Source: Phreatobacter aquaticus (GTDB lineage Bacteria > Pseudomonadota > Alphaproteobacteria > Rhizobiales > Phreatobacteraceae). From it: a DNA stretch of 64,000 nt. Position numbers and translations under genes: made by a program. The notes below the pieces were generated by a model that ran no database searches, was not told where the DNA came from, and saw only the letters and a program-made list of their open reading frames with translations. The stretch is taken from assembly GCF_005160265.1 (NCBI RefSeq), contig NZ_CP039865.1, positions 1,574,828-1,638,827 of the forward strand, written 5' to 3'. Below are positions 26,708-36,498 of the stretch, one piece after another. Position 1 is the first letter of the stretch, and each line of letters begins with the position of its first letter.

Positions 26708-29700
26708 ATGTCCCATTTTCTCGATCGCCTGAGCTTCTTCACCAGGGCCACCGGAACCTTTGCCGACGGCCATGGCATCACCACCACGGAAGACCGGTCC
26801 TGGGAGGACGCCTATCGGCGGCGCTGGCAGTCCGACAAAATCGTCCGCTCCACCCACGGGGTGAACTGCACCGGTTCGTGCTCCTGGAAGATCTACGTCA
26901 AGGGCGGCATCGTCACCTGGGAAACCCAGCAGACAGACTACCCGCGCACCCGGCCGGATCTGCCGAACCACGAACCCCGCGGCTGCGCCCGTGGCGCCTC
27001 CTATTCCTGGTATCTCTATTCCGGCAACCGGGTGAAATATCCCATGGTCCGCTCGCGGTTGATGAAGCTGTGGCGCGAGGCGCGCGCGACGCTGACGCCC
27101 GTGGCCGCCTGGGCCTCCATCGTCCAGAACCCGGAGAAGCGGCGGAGCTACACCTCCAAGCGCGGCCATGGCGGCTTCGTCCGCGCCGCCTGGGACGAGG
27201 TCAACGAGATCATCGCGGCGGCCAATGCCTATACCGCCAAGACCTTCGGCCCGGACCGCATCTATGGCTTCTCGCCGATCCCGGCCATGTCGATGGTCTC
27301 CTATGCTGCCGGTTCACGCTACCTGTCGCTGCTCGGCGGCGTCTGCATGTCGTTCTACGACTGGTATTGCGACCTGCCGCCGGCCTCGCCGCAGACCTGG
27401 GGCGAGCAGACCGACGTGCCGGAATCGGCCGACTGGTACAATTCCGGCTTCCTGATCCTCTGGGGCTCGAACGTGCCGCAAACGCGCACGCCGGATGCCC
27501 ATTTCTACACCGAGGCGCGCTATCGCGGCGCCAAGTCGGTGGTGATCTGCCCGGACTATTCGGAAGCCTCGAAGTTCGCCGATCTTTGGATCTCGGTGAA
27601 GCAGGGCACCGACGCGGCACTCGGCATGGCCATGGGCCACGTCATCCTCAAGGAGTTCTACGTCGACCGCCAGGCACCCTATTTCCACGACTATGTCCGC
27701 CAGTACTCGGACATGCCCATGCTGGTGCGGCTCGTCGAGCAGGACGGCCGCCTTGTGCCGGAGCGCCAGATCCGGGCATCCGACTTCGCCGACGGGCTGG
27801 GCGAAACCAACAATCCCGATTGGAAGACGGTCGGCATCGACGAGACCACCGACGATGTCTGCGTGCCGCAGGGCTCGGTAGGCTTCCGCTGGGGCGAGAA
27901 GGGCAAGTGGAATCTCGAGGAAAAGAACGCCACCGGCACGCCGACTCGGCTGCGACTGACCCTGACCGGCGCCGGCGAACAGCTTGCCGATGTCGCCTTC
28001 CCATATTTCGGCAATATCGAGCATGAGCATTTCGCGTCCACCAAGGATGCCTCGATCCTGGTGCGCAAGGTGCCGGTGCGCCGGCTCAAGCTGAAGGACG
28101 GCGAGGCGCTGGTCGCCACTGTCCACGACCTGATGCTGGCCAATTACGGTGTCGATCGCGGCTTTGCCGGTGATGCCGTCGCCAAGAGCTACGATGAGAC
28201 CGGGCCCTACACGCCCGCTTGGGCCGAGAGCGTCACAGGCGTTCCGCGCGACCAGATCATCACGGTCGGCCGCGAGTTCGCCCGCAACGCCGAGAAGACC
28301 AAGGGCCGCTCGATGATCATCATCGGCGCCGCCATGAACCATTGGTACCACTCGGACATGAACTACCGCGGCGTGATCAACATGCTGGTCATGTGCGGGT
28401 GCATCGGTCAGTCGGGTGGTGGCTGGTCGCACTATGTCGGCCAGGAAAAGCTCCGGCCGCAAACCGGCTGGGCGCCGCTGGCCTTCGCGCTCGACTGGGC
28501 GCGTCCGCCGCGCCAGCAGAACTCGACCTCGGCTTTCTACGTCAACACCAACCAGTGGCGCTACGAGACCATGAAGGCCGGCGACATCCTTTCGCCGACG
28601 GCCCCGAAGGGCGACTGGGACGGCGCCATCATCGACTACAACATCCGCGCGGTGCGCATGGGCTGGCTGCCGGCCTATCCGACGCTGCAGGAGAATTCGC
28701 TCGAGATCGCCGGCAGCGCCGCCGCCGCGGGCCTCGAGGTCAAGGACTATGTCGCCCAGTCGGTGAAGTCGGGCGCGCTCAACTTCGCCTGGGAGGACCC
28801 CGACCATCCGAAGAACTGGCCGCGCAACATGTTCGTCTGGAGGTCTAACCTGCTGGGTTCATCGGGCAAGGGCCACGAATATTTCCTCAAGCATCTGCTC
28901 GGCACCACCCATGGCGTGCTGGGCAAGGATCTCGGCCGCACCGGCGGCGTCAAGCCGACCGAGGTCAAGTGGCGCGACGAGACCGTCGAGGGCAAGCTCG
29001 ACCTCTTGGTGACGCTCGACTTCCGCATGTCGACCACCTGCGTCTATTCCGACATCGTTCTGCCCACGGCCACCTGGTACGAAAAGAACGACCTCAACAC
29101 CTCCGACATGCACCCCTTCATCCATCCGCTGACGGCGGCGGTGGACCCGGTCTGGGAATCGAAGTCGGACTGGGAGATCTACAAGGGTCTCGCCAAGACC
29201 TTCTCGGAGGTCTGCACCGAGGTGCTCGGCGTCGAGAAGGACGTCGTGCTGACCCCGATCATGCACGACACCCCCGGCGAGATCGCCCAGCCCTTCGACG
29301 TCAAGGACTGGAAGAAGGGCGAGATCGAGGCGATCCCCGGCAAGACCATGCCGGCGGTCCAGGTGATCGAGCGCGACTACCCGAACCTCTATGCCCGCTT
29401 CACCTCGCTCGGCCCGCTGATGGCCAAGGTCGGCAATGGCGGCAAGGGCATGGCCTGGAATACCGAGCACGAGGTTCAGCTGCTGAAGGAGCTGAACGGC
29501 GAGCATGCCGACGGTGCCAACAAGGGCCTGGCCAAAATCGTCACCGACATCGATGCCACCGAAGTCATCCTGATGATGGCACCGGAGACCAATGGTGAGG
29601 TGGCGGTGAAAGCCTGGACATCGCTTGAGGGCTTCACCGGCCTCGACCACGCCCATCTCGCGCTGTCCAAGGAGGACGAGAAGATCCGGTTCCGCGATGT

Positions 29701-30463
29701 GGTGGCGCAGCCGCGCAAGATCATCTCGTCGCCGATCTGGTCGGGCATCGAGAGCGAGAAGGTCTGCTACAATGCTGGCTACACCAACGTTCATGAACTG
29801 ATCCCGTGGCGGACGCTCTCCGGGCGCCAGCAGCTCTATCAGGATCATGTCTGGATGCGGGCTTTCGGCGAGGCGCTCTGCGTCTATCGGCCGCCGGTCG
29901 ATATGAAGACCACCCACCCCGTGATGGCCCATGCGCCGAACGGCAACAAGCAGGTGGTGCTGAACTTCATCACGCCGCACCAGAAATGGGGCATCCACTC
30001 CACCTATACCGACAACCTGATGATGCTGACCCTGTCACGGGGCGGGCCCATCGTCTGGCTGTCGGAGGAGGATGCGGCCAAGGTCGATATCGTCGACAAC
30101 GACTGGGTGGAGGCCTTCAACACCAATGGCGCGCTGGTGGCGCGTGCAGTGGTGTCCCAGCGCATCAAGACCGGAACGGTCTTCATGTACCACGCGCAGG
30201 AAAAGATCGTGAACGTGCCAGGGTCGGAGACCACCGGCAATCGCGGCGGCATCCACAACTCGGTGACCCGCGTCGTCCAGAAGCCGACCCACATGATCGG
30301 CGGCTACGCCCAGCTGGCCTACGGCTTCAACTACTACGGAACGATCGGCACCAACCGCGACGAGTTCGTCATCGTCCGCAAGCTGGCCCATGTCGATTGG
30401 CTGGAACGTCCCTTCGACGAGGCGAAAGCCCGTGCGAAGGCCGCCGCCCTCGCTGCTGAGTGA
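26708..30463 (+). CDS. narG: Membrane-bound nitrate reductase alpha subunit NarG
   Basis: At 1251 residues this is full-length NarG, the catalytic subunit that reduces nitrate to nitrite on the cytoplasmic side. His50 and the Cys residues of STHGVNCTGSCSW bind the FS0 cluster. Asp222 in SFYDWYCDLPPASP matches the molybdenum ligand Asp of E. coli NarG. Other marks are PRTRPDLPNHEPRGC and WGSNVPQTRTPDAHF. No Tat leader is present, as normal for NarG, which is exported only as far as the inner membrane face. It requires the bis-MGD cofactor; only moaA of that pathway is in the island. narH begins 15 bases later. Confidence 0.97.
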   Translation: MSHFLDRLSFFTRATGTFADGHGITTTEDRSWEDAYRRRWQSDKIVRSTHGVNCTGSCSWKIYVKGGIVTWETQQTDYPRTRPDLPNHEPRGCARGASYSWYLYSGNRVKYPMVRSRLMKLWREARATLTPVAAWASIVQNPEKRRSYTSKRGHGGFVRAAWDEVNEIIAAANAYTAKTFGPDRIYGFSPIPAMSMVSYAAGSRYLSLLGGVCMSFYDWYCDLPPASPQTWGEQTDVPESADWYNSGFLILWGSNVPQTRTPDAHFYTEARYRGAKSVVICPDYSEASKFADLWISVKQGTDAALGMAMGHVILKEFYVDRQAPYFHDYVRQYSDMPMLVRLVEQDGRLVPERQIRASDFADGLGETNNPDWKTVGIDETTDDVCVPQGSVGFRWGEKGKWNLEEKNATGTPTRLRLTLTGAGEQLADVAFPYFGNIEHEHFASTKDASILVRKVPVRRLKLKDGEALVATVHDLMLANYGVDRGFAGDAVAKSYDETGPYTPAWAESVTGVPRDQIITVGREFARNAEKTKGRSMIIIGAAMNHWYHSDMNYRGVINMLVMCGCIGQSGGGWSHYVGQEKLRPQTGWAPLAFALDWARPPRQQNSTSAFYVNTNQWRYETMKAGDILSPTAPKGDWDGAIIDYNIRAVRMGWLPAYPTLQENSLEIAGSAAAAGLEVKDYVAQSVKSGALNFAWEDPDHPKNWPRNMFVWRSNLLGSSGKGHEYFLKHLLGTTHGVLGKDLGRTGGVKPTEVKWRDETVEGKLDLLVTLDFRMSTTCVYSDIVLPTATWYEKNDLNTSDMHPFIHPLTAAVDPVWESKSDWEIYKGLAKTFSEVCTEVLGVEKDVVLTPIMHDTPGEIAQPFDVKDWKKGEIEAIPGKTMPAVQVIERDYPNLYARFTSLGPLMAKVGNGGKGMAWNTEHEVQLLKELNGEHADGANKGLAKIVTDIDATEVILMMAPETNGEVAVKAWTSLEGFTGLDHAHLALSKEDEKIRFRDVVAQPRKIISSPIWSGIESEKVCYNAGYTNVHELIPWRTLSGRQQLYQDHVWMRAFGEALCVYRPPVDMKTTHPVMAHAPNGNKQVVLNFITPHQKWGIHSTYTDNLMMLTLSRGGPIVWLSEEDAAKVDIVDNDWVEAFNTNGALVARAVVSQRIKTGTVFMYHAQEKIVNVPGSETTGNRGGIHNSVTRVVQKPTHMIGGYAQLAYGFNYYGTIGTNRDEFVIVRKLAHVDWLERPFDEAKARAKAAALAAE

Positions 30464-30478
30464 CAAGGAGAGACTCCC

Positions 30479-31996
30479 ATGAAGATCCGCGCTCAGATTG
30501 CGATGGTGATGAACCTCGACAAGTGCATCGGCTGTCATACCTGCTCGGTCACCTGCAAGAACGTCTGGACCAATCGCGAAGGCGTCGAATACGCTTGGTT
30601 CAACAATGTCGAGACCAAGCCCGGCATCGGTTATCCGAAGGACTGGGAGAACCAGGACAAGTGGAAGGGCGGCTGGACCCGCAAGAAGAACGGCAAGATC
30701 CAGCCGCGCATCGGCTCTAAGTGGCGGGTGCTGGCGAATATCTTCGCCAATCCGGACCTGCCGGAGATCGACGACTATTACGAGCCCTTCACCTTCGACT
30801 ACGAGCACCTGCAGAAGGCGCCGGAGCTGGAGGCCTTCCCCACCGCCCGCCCGCGTTCGCTGATCTCTGGCGAGCGGATGGAGAAGATCGAGTGGGGCCC
30901 GAACTGGGAGGAAATCCTCGGCGGCGAATTCGCCAAGCGCTCGAAGGACAAGAACTTCGAAGGCATCGAGAAGGAGATCTACGGCCAGTTCGAGAACACC
31001 TTCATGATGTATCTGCCGAGGCTGTGCGAGCACTGCCTCAACCCGACCTGCGTCGCGGCCTGTCCGTCGGGCGCGATCTACAAGCGTGACGAGGACGGCA
31101 TCGTCCTGATCGACCAGGACAAGTGCCGTGGCTGGCGCATGTGCGTCTCGGCCTGTCCCTACAAGAAGATCTATTTCAACTGGAGCTCGGGTAAGTCCGA
31201 GAAGTGCATTTTCTGCTATCCGCGCCTTGAGGCGGGGCAGCCGACGGTGTGTTCGGAGACCTGCGTCGGCCGCATCCGCTATCTCGGCGTTGTCCTCTAT
31301 GACGCCGACGGCATCGAGAAGGCGGCGGCAACCGAGAACGAGCAGGATCTCTACGAGGAGCAGCTGAAGCTCTTCCTCGATCCGAACGATCCGAAGGTGA
31401 TCGAAGAGGCCCGCCGCCAGGGCATTCCGGAGAACTGGCTGGAGGCCGCCAAGCGTTCGCCGGTCTGGAAGATGGCGATGGAATGGAAGATCGCCTTCCC
31501 GCTTCATCCCGAGTACCGGACCATGCCGATGGTCTGGTACGTGCCGCCGCTCTCGCCCATCCAGTCGGCCGCGGAAGCCGGCAAGATCGGCGTCGACGGC
31601 GATATGCCCGACGTCCGCTCGCTGCGCATTCCGGTCAAGTACCTTGCCAATCTGCTGACCGCCGGCAAGGAGGAGCCGATCGTCACCGGCCTCGAGCGGA
31701 TGCTCGCCATGCGCGCCTACATGCGTGTCAAGACCATCGACGGTGTCATCGACGAGACCATCGCTCGGCGCGTCGGGATGACCGGTGCGATGATCGAGGA
31801 CATGTACCAGGTGATGGCGATCGCTAATTACGAGGATCGCTTCGTTATCCCGACCAGCCACCGGGAATGGACCGAGGACGCCTACGAGCTGCGCGGCAAT
31901 TGCGGGTTCTCGTTCGGCAATGGCTGCTCGGACGGCGACACCAAGCCCAGCCTGTTCGGCAAGCCCAAGGCCAAGAGCCCGATGGGAGTCGCGTGA
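30479..31996 (+). CDS. narH: Nitrate reductase beta subunit NarH
   Basis: The 505-residue electron-transfer subunit holds four Cys groups: CIGCHTCSVTC (Cys16, 19, 22, 26), CEHCLNPTCVAACP, CRGWRMCVSACP and CIFCYPRL with CSETC. In the third group Trp replaces one Cys, the known signature of the 3Fe-4S centre, so three 4Fe-4S and one 3Fe-4S cluster are expected. It passes electrons from the NarI haems to NarG. AAGGAGAG precedes ATG 30479. Its stop overlaps the narJ start by one base (TGATG), giving translational coupling. Confidence 0.97.
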   Translation: MKIRAQIAMVMNLDKCIGCHTCSVTCKNVWTNREGVEYAWFNNVETKPGIGYPKDWENQDKWKGGWTRKKNGKIQPRIGSKWRVLANIFANPDLPEIDDYYEPFTFDYEHLQKAPELEAFPTARPRSLISGERMEKIEWGPNWEEILGGEFAKRSKDKNFEGIEKEIYGQFENTFMMYLPRLCEHCLNPTCVAACPSGAIYKRDEDGIVLIDQDKCRGWRMCVSACPYKKIYFNWSSGKSEKCIFCYPRLEAGQPTVCSETCVGRIRYLGVVLYDADGIEKAAATENEQDLYEEQLKLFLDPNDPKVIEEARRQGIPENWLEAAKRSPVWKMAMEWKIAFPLHPEYRTMPMVWYVPPLSPIQSAAEAGKIGVDGDMPDVRSLRIPVKYLANLLTAGKEEPIVTGLERMLAMRAYMRVKTIDGVIDETIARRVGMTGAMIEDMYQVMAIANYEDRFVIPTSHREWTEDAYELRGNCGFSFGNGCSDGDTKPSLFGKPKAKSPMGVA

Positions 31997-32748
31997 TGAA
32001 GACCTTCAAGGTTCTCTCGGCACTGCTGTCCTACCCGCAGGCGGGCCTCCTGCCGGCTTTGCCCGAGCTTGAGGCTGTCCTCTCCGGAGAGGCGCTTCTC
32101 TCGGCCAGCGGGCGGCGCCTGCTGCAACCTCTCTTCGACGACCTGAGGGCGAACGACCTGACGGAGCTGCAGGAGCGCTACGTCTTCCTGTTCGACCGGA
32201 CACGGTCACTGTCGCTGCATCTCTTCGAGCACGTTCATGGCGAGAGCCGCGACCGCGGCCAGGCGATGGTGGATCTGAAGGGGGTCTACGAGGAGGCGGG
32301 CTTCGCGCTCGCATCTTCCGAGCTGCCCGACTTCATCCCGCTTTTCCTAGAATTCCTGTCACTACGGCCGGCGGCCGAGGCTGTCTCGTTCCTCGGCGAG
32401 ACGGTTCACATCCTGATCACGCTGGCTGAGCGCCTGGAGAAGCGGTCCTCGCCCTATGCTGGCCTGTTCCGCGGACTGATCGAACTGTCGCGCGCTAGGC
32501 CCAAGCAGGAGGATCTCGCCGCGATCGTTCCCGACGACGGCATAGAAGCCGATGATCTGGAGGCGCTCGACGCCGTCTGGGAGGCCGAGGAGGTCATCTT
32601 CGGCCCGGGGGCCGCTGAGGCGGCCTGCGGCAAGGAGACACTCGGCTCGAAACTTCGCGCGGCGACCCGCCCGGCGGCCGGCGTCACCGTGCCGAAGCCG
32701 GTCGGGCCGCGCCCGATCGTCTCCCACAACAACATCCCGCGCGCCTGA
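31996..32748 (+). CDS. narJ: Nitrate reductase assembly chaperone NarJ (delta subunit)
   Basis: The 250-residue protein is a TorD/NarJ-type helical chaperone. It opens MKTFKVLSALLSYPQAGLLP, a usual NarJ start, and keeps ELQERYVFLFDRTRSLSLHLFEHVHGESRDRG, the region that contacts the NarG N-terminus (split here as a description of residues about 53-83). It is not part of the finished enzyme but is needed for cofactor insertion. The last 50 residues are Pro/Ala-rich and probably disordered. It overlaps narH by one base and narI follows after 13 bases. Confidence 0.94.
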   Translation: MKTFKVLSALLSYPQAGLLPALPELEAVLSGEALLSASGRRLLQPLFDDLRANDLTELQERYVFLFDRTRSLSLHLFEHVHGESRDRGQAMVDLKGVYEEAGFALASSELPDFIPLFLEFLSLRPAAEAVSFLGETVHILITLAERLEKRSSPYAGLFRGLIELSRARPKQEDLAAIVPDDGIEADDLEALDAVWEAEEVIFGPGAAEAACGKETLGSKLRAATRPAAGVTVPKPVGPRPIVSHNNIPRA

Positions 32749-32761
32749 AGGAGAGCGAGCC

Positions 32762-33487
32762 ATGGCCGCCACCCTCAACCACATCCTGTTCGGCTGGTAT
32801 CCCTACGTCGCGCTGACGGTGTTCCTCACGGGCAGTCTGATACGCTTCGATCGCGAGCAATACACCTGGAAGGCCTCGTCATCGCAGATCCTGCGCAAGC
32901 GGCAGCTGCGCTGGGGCTCGAACCTGTTCCATCTGGGCATTCTCGCCATCTTCGCCGGCCATCTCGTCGGCCTGCTCACGCCCATCCAGGTGTTCGATGC
33001 GCTCGGCGTGTCGCATGGTGCCAAGCAGATCCTCGCGATCATGGCCGGCGGCGTGGCCGGCATTGCATGCTTTATCGGCCTCGTCCTGCTGATCCACCGG
33101 CGCCTATTCGACCCACGCATCCGTCGCAATTCGTCCTTCTCCGACACCGCGATCCTCCTGATCCTGTTCGCCCAGCTTTGCCTCGGGCTTCTGACGATCC
33201 CGTTCTCGCTCGGCCATCTGGACGGTCACGAGATGCTCAAGTTCATGACCTGGGCTCAGGGCATCGCCTATCTGCAGCCGGGGGCTTCCGCGGCCATCTC
33301 CGACGTCGCCCTGGTGTTTAAGGCGCACATCGTGCTCGGCCTCAGCATCTTCATGGTCTTCCCGTTCACCCGCCTTGTCCACGTCTGGTCGGCACCGGTC
33401 TGGTACCTCGGCCGACGTGGCTACCAGATCGTCCGCACCCGCGACGGTCGTCGTGTTGCAACCCCCCAGGCGAGGCCCGTCCGATGA
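32762..33487 (+). CDS. narI: Nitrate reductase gamma subunit NarI (dihaem cytochrome b)
   Basis: The 241-residue membrane protein has five hydrophobic helices. The haem-ligand His residues are visible: His57 and His67 in NLFHLGILAIFAGHLVG, and His189 and His207 in KAHIVLGL and RLVHVWSAP. It oxidises quinol at the periplasmic side and passes electrons to NarH. AAGGAGAG precedes ATG 32762. The next gene starts within its stop (ATGA overlap at 33484-33487). Confidence 0.96.
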   Translation: MAATLNHILFGWYPYVALTVFLTGSLIRFDREQYTWKASSSQILRKRQLRWGSNLFHLGILAIFAGHLVGLLTPIQVFDALGVSHGAKQILAIMAGGVAGIACFIGLVLLIHRRLFDPRIRRNSSFSDTAILLILFAQLCLGLLTIPFSLGHLDGHEMLKFMTWAQGIAYLQPGASAAISDVALVFKAHIVLGLSIFMVFPFTRLVHVWSAPVWYLGRRGYQIVRTRDGRRVATPQARPVR

Positions 33488-34323
33488 CCCATGCAGCCCC
33501 CACGCGCACACTGATCTCCGCGCCAGGCCGCACGCCGGTAAGCGTCAACGGCCAGGTGATCGCCCGCGATGCCATCCTGCGCGAAGCCCGCAACCACCAG
33601 AGCGCCCAGGCGTCCGAGGCTTGGAAGGCAGCGGCAACCGCCCTGGTCGTCAAGGAACTGCTGGTTCAGGAGGCAAGGCGCCTCGGCGTCAGCGGCGAGG
33701 CGATGGACGACGGCGAAGGCCGGCGCGAGACTGATGAGGAAGCGGCAATCCGTAGCCTCGTTGACCGTGAGGTGATCGTACCGACGCCGACTGAGGCCGA
33801 GTGTCGGCGATATTACGCCGCGAATGCCGCCCGCTTTCGCTCGGCGACCCTGACGGAAGCCTGCCATATCCTTCTCGCCGCCTCGCCCGAAGACGGCGAG
33901 GCCCGACAGGCGGCAGAGGTGCTGGCGGACCAGATCCTTGCCGAGTTGAAGGATGATCCGGCCCGCTTCGGCGAACTCGCCGCCGCGCATTCGCGCTGCC
34001 CGTCGGCCTCGCAGGGCGGCTCCCTCGGACAGCTGACCTCTGGCTCCACCGTGCCGGAATTCGAGGCGGCCATGGCGCTGATCGAGCCCGGCACCGTTTC
34101 GCCAATGGCGATCCCGACGCGCTTTGGCCTCCACATCGTCCGCGTGGCGCGACGGATCGAGGGCGCGGCGCTGCCCTTCGACCTCGTCCGCGACCGGATC
34201 GCCGGCTATCTCGCCTCCGCCGTCGAGCGCCGGGCGACCGCGCAATATGTCGCGCGCCTGGTGTCTGCAGCCGATATCCGGGGCGTCGACCTGGCGGGCG
34301 CGCAAGCCCACCGCGTCCATTAG
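33484..34323 (+). CDS. Parvulin-type peptidyl-prolyl isomerase, nar-operon associated
   Basis: The 279-residue protein has an N-terminal SurA/PpiC-like helical part and a parvulin domain at about residues 120-222 (ACHILLAAS, GELAAAHSRCPSASQGGSLG, PTRFGLHIVRV). No export signal is visible, so it probably works in the cytoplasm, where NarG and NarH fold. It overlaps narI by 4 bases, so it is translated with the reductase. PPIases at this position are found in other nar operons, where a role in NarGH maturation is assumed. The isomerase class is sure; the client is inferred from position. Confidence 0.87.
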   Translation: MTHAAPTRTLISAPGRTPVSVNGQVIARDAILREARNHQSAQASEAWKAAATALVVKELLVQEARRLGVSGEAMDDGEGRRETDEEAAIRSLVDREVIVPTPTEAECRRYYAANAARFRSATLTEACHILLAASPEDGEARQAAEVLADQILAELKDDPARFGELAAAHSRCPSASQGGSLGQLTSGSTVPEFEAAMALIEPGTVSPMAIPTRFGLHIVRVARRIEGAALPFDLVRDRIAGYLASAVERRATAQYVARLVSAADIRGVDLAGAQAHRVH

Positions 34324-34336
34324 GAAAGATCAGGTC

Positions 34337-34648
34337 ATGCTGCTCGGAGACCTTCTGGCCAGACTGCACGACGCGACCATCGCGGAGCAGACCCTGGCGT
34401 CCCTCAACGATCTGATCCTCGCGGCCACCGTGTCCCAGCGGGCGGTTGCGGCGGGTGTGCCGCTTGGCACTTTCGCCGCCGAACAGGTGGAGAGCTACGC
34501 CGACGGCGCAGACGATTCCGAATGGACCACCGTCATGGGCCTGATGGCCCGCGCCGATGATCCCGGAGCTGTCCTGTTGAGGCGCGCGCTGAACCATTCT
34601 GGCGGCGCAGCGGCCTCGGGCTGTTCCTGCGGCGGCAAGCACGCCTGA
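34337..34648 (+). CDS. Small nar-operon protein with Cys-Gly tail, function unknown
   Basis: The 103-residue acidic, helical protein starts MLLGDLLARLHDATIAEQTL and ends GCSCGGKHA, a C-terminal Cys-x-Cys plus His that could hold metal. I do not recognise a named domain. It lies 13 bases after the parvulin gene and 27 bases before moaA, so it is part of the nitrate operon. AAAGATCAGGT precedes ATG 34337. A role in metal or cofactor delivery to the reductase is possible, but only position and tail suggest it. Confidence 0.75.
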   Translation: MLLGDLLARLHDATIAEQTLASLNDLILAATVSQRAVAAGVPLGTFAAEQVESYADGADDSEWTTVMGLMARADDPGAVLLRRALNHSGGAAASGCSCGGKHA

Positions 34649-34675
34649 AATCGATCCCCCTGGAGGGCCACGTTC

Positions 34676-35677
34676 ATGACAGTCTTGGGCCCGCTCATCG
34701 ACCCGTTCGGCCGGCGCGTGACCTATCTGCGCCTGTCTGTCACCGACCGCTGCGACCTCCGCTGCTTCTATTGCATGTCGGAGCGCCCTGACTTCCTGCC
34801 CAAGCGCGAGCTCCTGAGCCTTGAGGAACTCGACCGCGTGGCCTCGGCATTTGTCTCCCGCGGCGTGCGCAAGCTCCGCCTTACCGGCGGCGAGCCGCTG
34901 GTCCGGCGCGACGTGGTCGAACTGTTCCGTTCACTTGGCCGCCATCTCGGATCGGGCGCGCTGGACGAGCTGACGCTCACCACCAATGGCTCGCAGCTCG
35001 CGCAGCATGCCGATACACTTGCGGCTGCCGGCGTGCGCCGTGTCAACGTCTCGCTCGACAGCCTTGATGCCGGACGATTCGCTGCGATCACCCGGCGCGG
35101 ACGGCTCGCCGATACGCTAGACGGGATCGAAGCCGCCCGTGCGGCAGGGCTCGCGGTCAAGCTCAACACGGTGGCGCTGGCCGGCGTCAACGATGACGAG
35201 TTCCATGACCTCGTGGCCTTTGGCCATGAGCACGGCATGGACGTGACCTTCATCGAGGTGATGCCGATCGGCGAGATCGGCCATGGCCAGGCGCGGCATT
35301 TCATGCCGATCAGCGAGGTGCGCAAGCGGCTTGAAACGCCTTTTCGCTTGGCGCCGAGCCGGCATTCCTCCGGCGGCCCGGCGCGCTACTGGACGTCGGA
35401 AACCACCGGCCACCGTGTCGGCTTCATCGCGGCGACCACTTGTAATTTCTGCCCCGGCTGCAACCGCGTCCGGCTGACCGCCACCGGACAGCTGGAAGCC
35501 TGCCTCGGTCGGGAAGAGAGCACCGATCTCAGGGCGGCCATCCGCGGCAGCGAGGCGGATGAGGCTTTGCACACGGCTATCGATCGCGCGATCGCATCGA
35601 AGCCCGAGGGCCATGCCTTCGAGGCCGCGGCCAGCGTTTCGGCAACCACGCGCCCAATGCATCGCACAGGCGGTTGA
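34676..35677 (+). CDS. moaA: GTP 3',8-cyclase MoaA (molybdenum cofactor biosynthesis)
   Basis: The 333-residue radical-SAM enzyme has the CxxxCxxC motif at Cys26, Cys30 and Cys33 (RCDLRCFYC), the SAM-binding [11 protein letters not shown], and a C-terminal second cluster motif FCPGCNR. The usual terminal Gly-Gly is present, although the ending PMHRTGG differs from the common SMxxIGG. It turns GTP into 3',8-cyclo-GTP, the first step of molybdopterin synthesis. No other moa or moe gene is nearby, so this copy supplements core genes when nitrate reductase is made. CTGGAGGG precedes ATG 34676. Confidence 0.93.
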   Translation: MTVLGPLIDPFGRRVTYLRLSVTDRCDLRCFYCMSERPDFLPKRELLSLEELDRVASAFVSRGVRKLRLTGGEPLVRRDVVELFRSLGRHLGSGALDELTLTTNGSQLAQHADTLAAAGVRRVNVSLDSLDAGRFAAITRRGRLADTLDGIEAARAAGLAVKLNTVALAGVNDDEFHDLVAFGHEHGMDVTFIEVMPIGEIGHGQARHFMPISEVRKRLETPFRLAPSRHSSGGPARYWTSETTGHRVGFIAATTCNFCPGCNRVRLTATGQLEACLGREESTDLRAAIRGSEADEALHTAIDRAIASKPEGHAFEAAASVSATTRPMHRTGG

Positions 35678-35688
35678 GGAGCGATGGC

Positions 35689-36435
35689 ATGACGCTCGAC
35701 GATCTCTTCGACCGCAATGCTGCCTGGGCCGAGAAGAAGACGCGGGACGACCCGACGTTCTTCGTTCGGATGGCCGAACAGCAATCGCCGAACTACCTCT
35801 GGATCGGCTGTTCCGACAGCCGGGTGACCGCCAATGACGTGCTCGGCCTCGACCCCGGCGAGGTCTTCGTCCAGCGCAACATCGCCAACATGGTCCACAC
35901 CAGCGACATGAACCTGCTGGCAGTGCTGGAATATGCGGTCGAAACGCTCAATGTCGGGCATGTGATCATCTGCGGCCATTATGGCTGCGGCGGTGTGCAG
36001 CGTGCCCTTGGCCATGACCGGTCTGCGCTGGTCGATCACTGGCTACAGCCGCTGGTCATGCTCCATCGCAAGCATCAGGCGACCTTCGCCGCGCTGGCCA
36101 GCGACAGCCTACGGCTCGACCGCATGTGCGAGCTGAATGTCGAGATGCAGGTCCGGCGCATCGCCGCGACCCCGATTATCGAAGCCGCCTGGGCGCGCGG
36201 TGAGCCGCTCCAAGTCCATGGCTGGATCTATGGCATTCACGACGGATTGCTGCGGGCGCTCGGCTCGCCGATCACGTCGATCGCCGAGCGCGACGCCCTT
36301 GCCAATATTGACCAGCGGGCGAAAGAGCCTGTCGAACCGTGGAGTGCCGCACGCCGCCACGCGGCCGAGGCCTTCGCCGCGCTCGATCCGCAGGTCGCAG
36401 AACGTCTTCCGTGCTGCAGCGGGCTTGCTCGATAG
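35689..36435 (+). CDS. Beta-class carbonic anhydrase
   Basis: The 248-residue protein has the beta-class zinc site: Cys41, Asp43 and Arg45 in GCSDSRV, and His97 and Cys100 in CGHYGCGG. It interconverts CO2 and bicarbonate in the cytoplasm. TGAGGA lies 8 bases before ATG 35689; a TTG further upstream is less likely. It starts 11 bases after the moaA stop and closes the plus-strand nitrate operon. Why carbonic anhydrase is tied to nitrate respiration is not evident; pH or bicarbonate balance under anaerobic growth is a guess. Confidence 0.92.
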   Translation: MTLDDLFDRNAAWAEKKTRDDPTFFVRMAEQQSPNYLWIGCSDSRVTANDVLGLDPGEVFVQRNIANMVHTSDMNLLAVLEYAVETLNVGHVIICGHYGCGGVQRALGHDRSALVDHWLQPLVMLHRKHQATFAALASDSLRLDRMCELNVEMQVRRIAATPIIEAAWARGEPLQVHGWIYGIHDGLLRALGSPITSIAERDALANIDQRAKEPVEPWSAARRHAAEAFAALDPQVAERLPCCSGLAR

Positions 36436-36498
36436 TCCTGAGAATGACCGGTCATGACCGCCACGCCTGGGCATAGGACATTCTCTGGGCGAGCCTCC

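Noticed and set aside
36444-36455. Palindrome ATGACCGGTCAT between convergent genes
   Set aside because: Too short and in a convergent gap without a promoter to serve; chance is likely.
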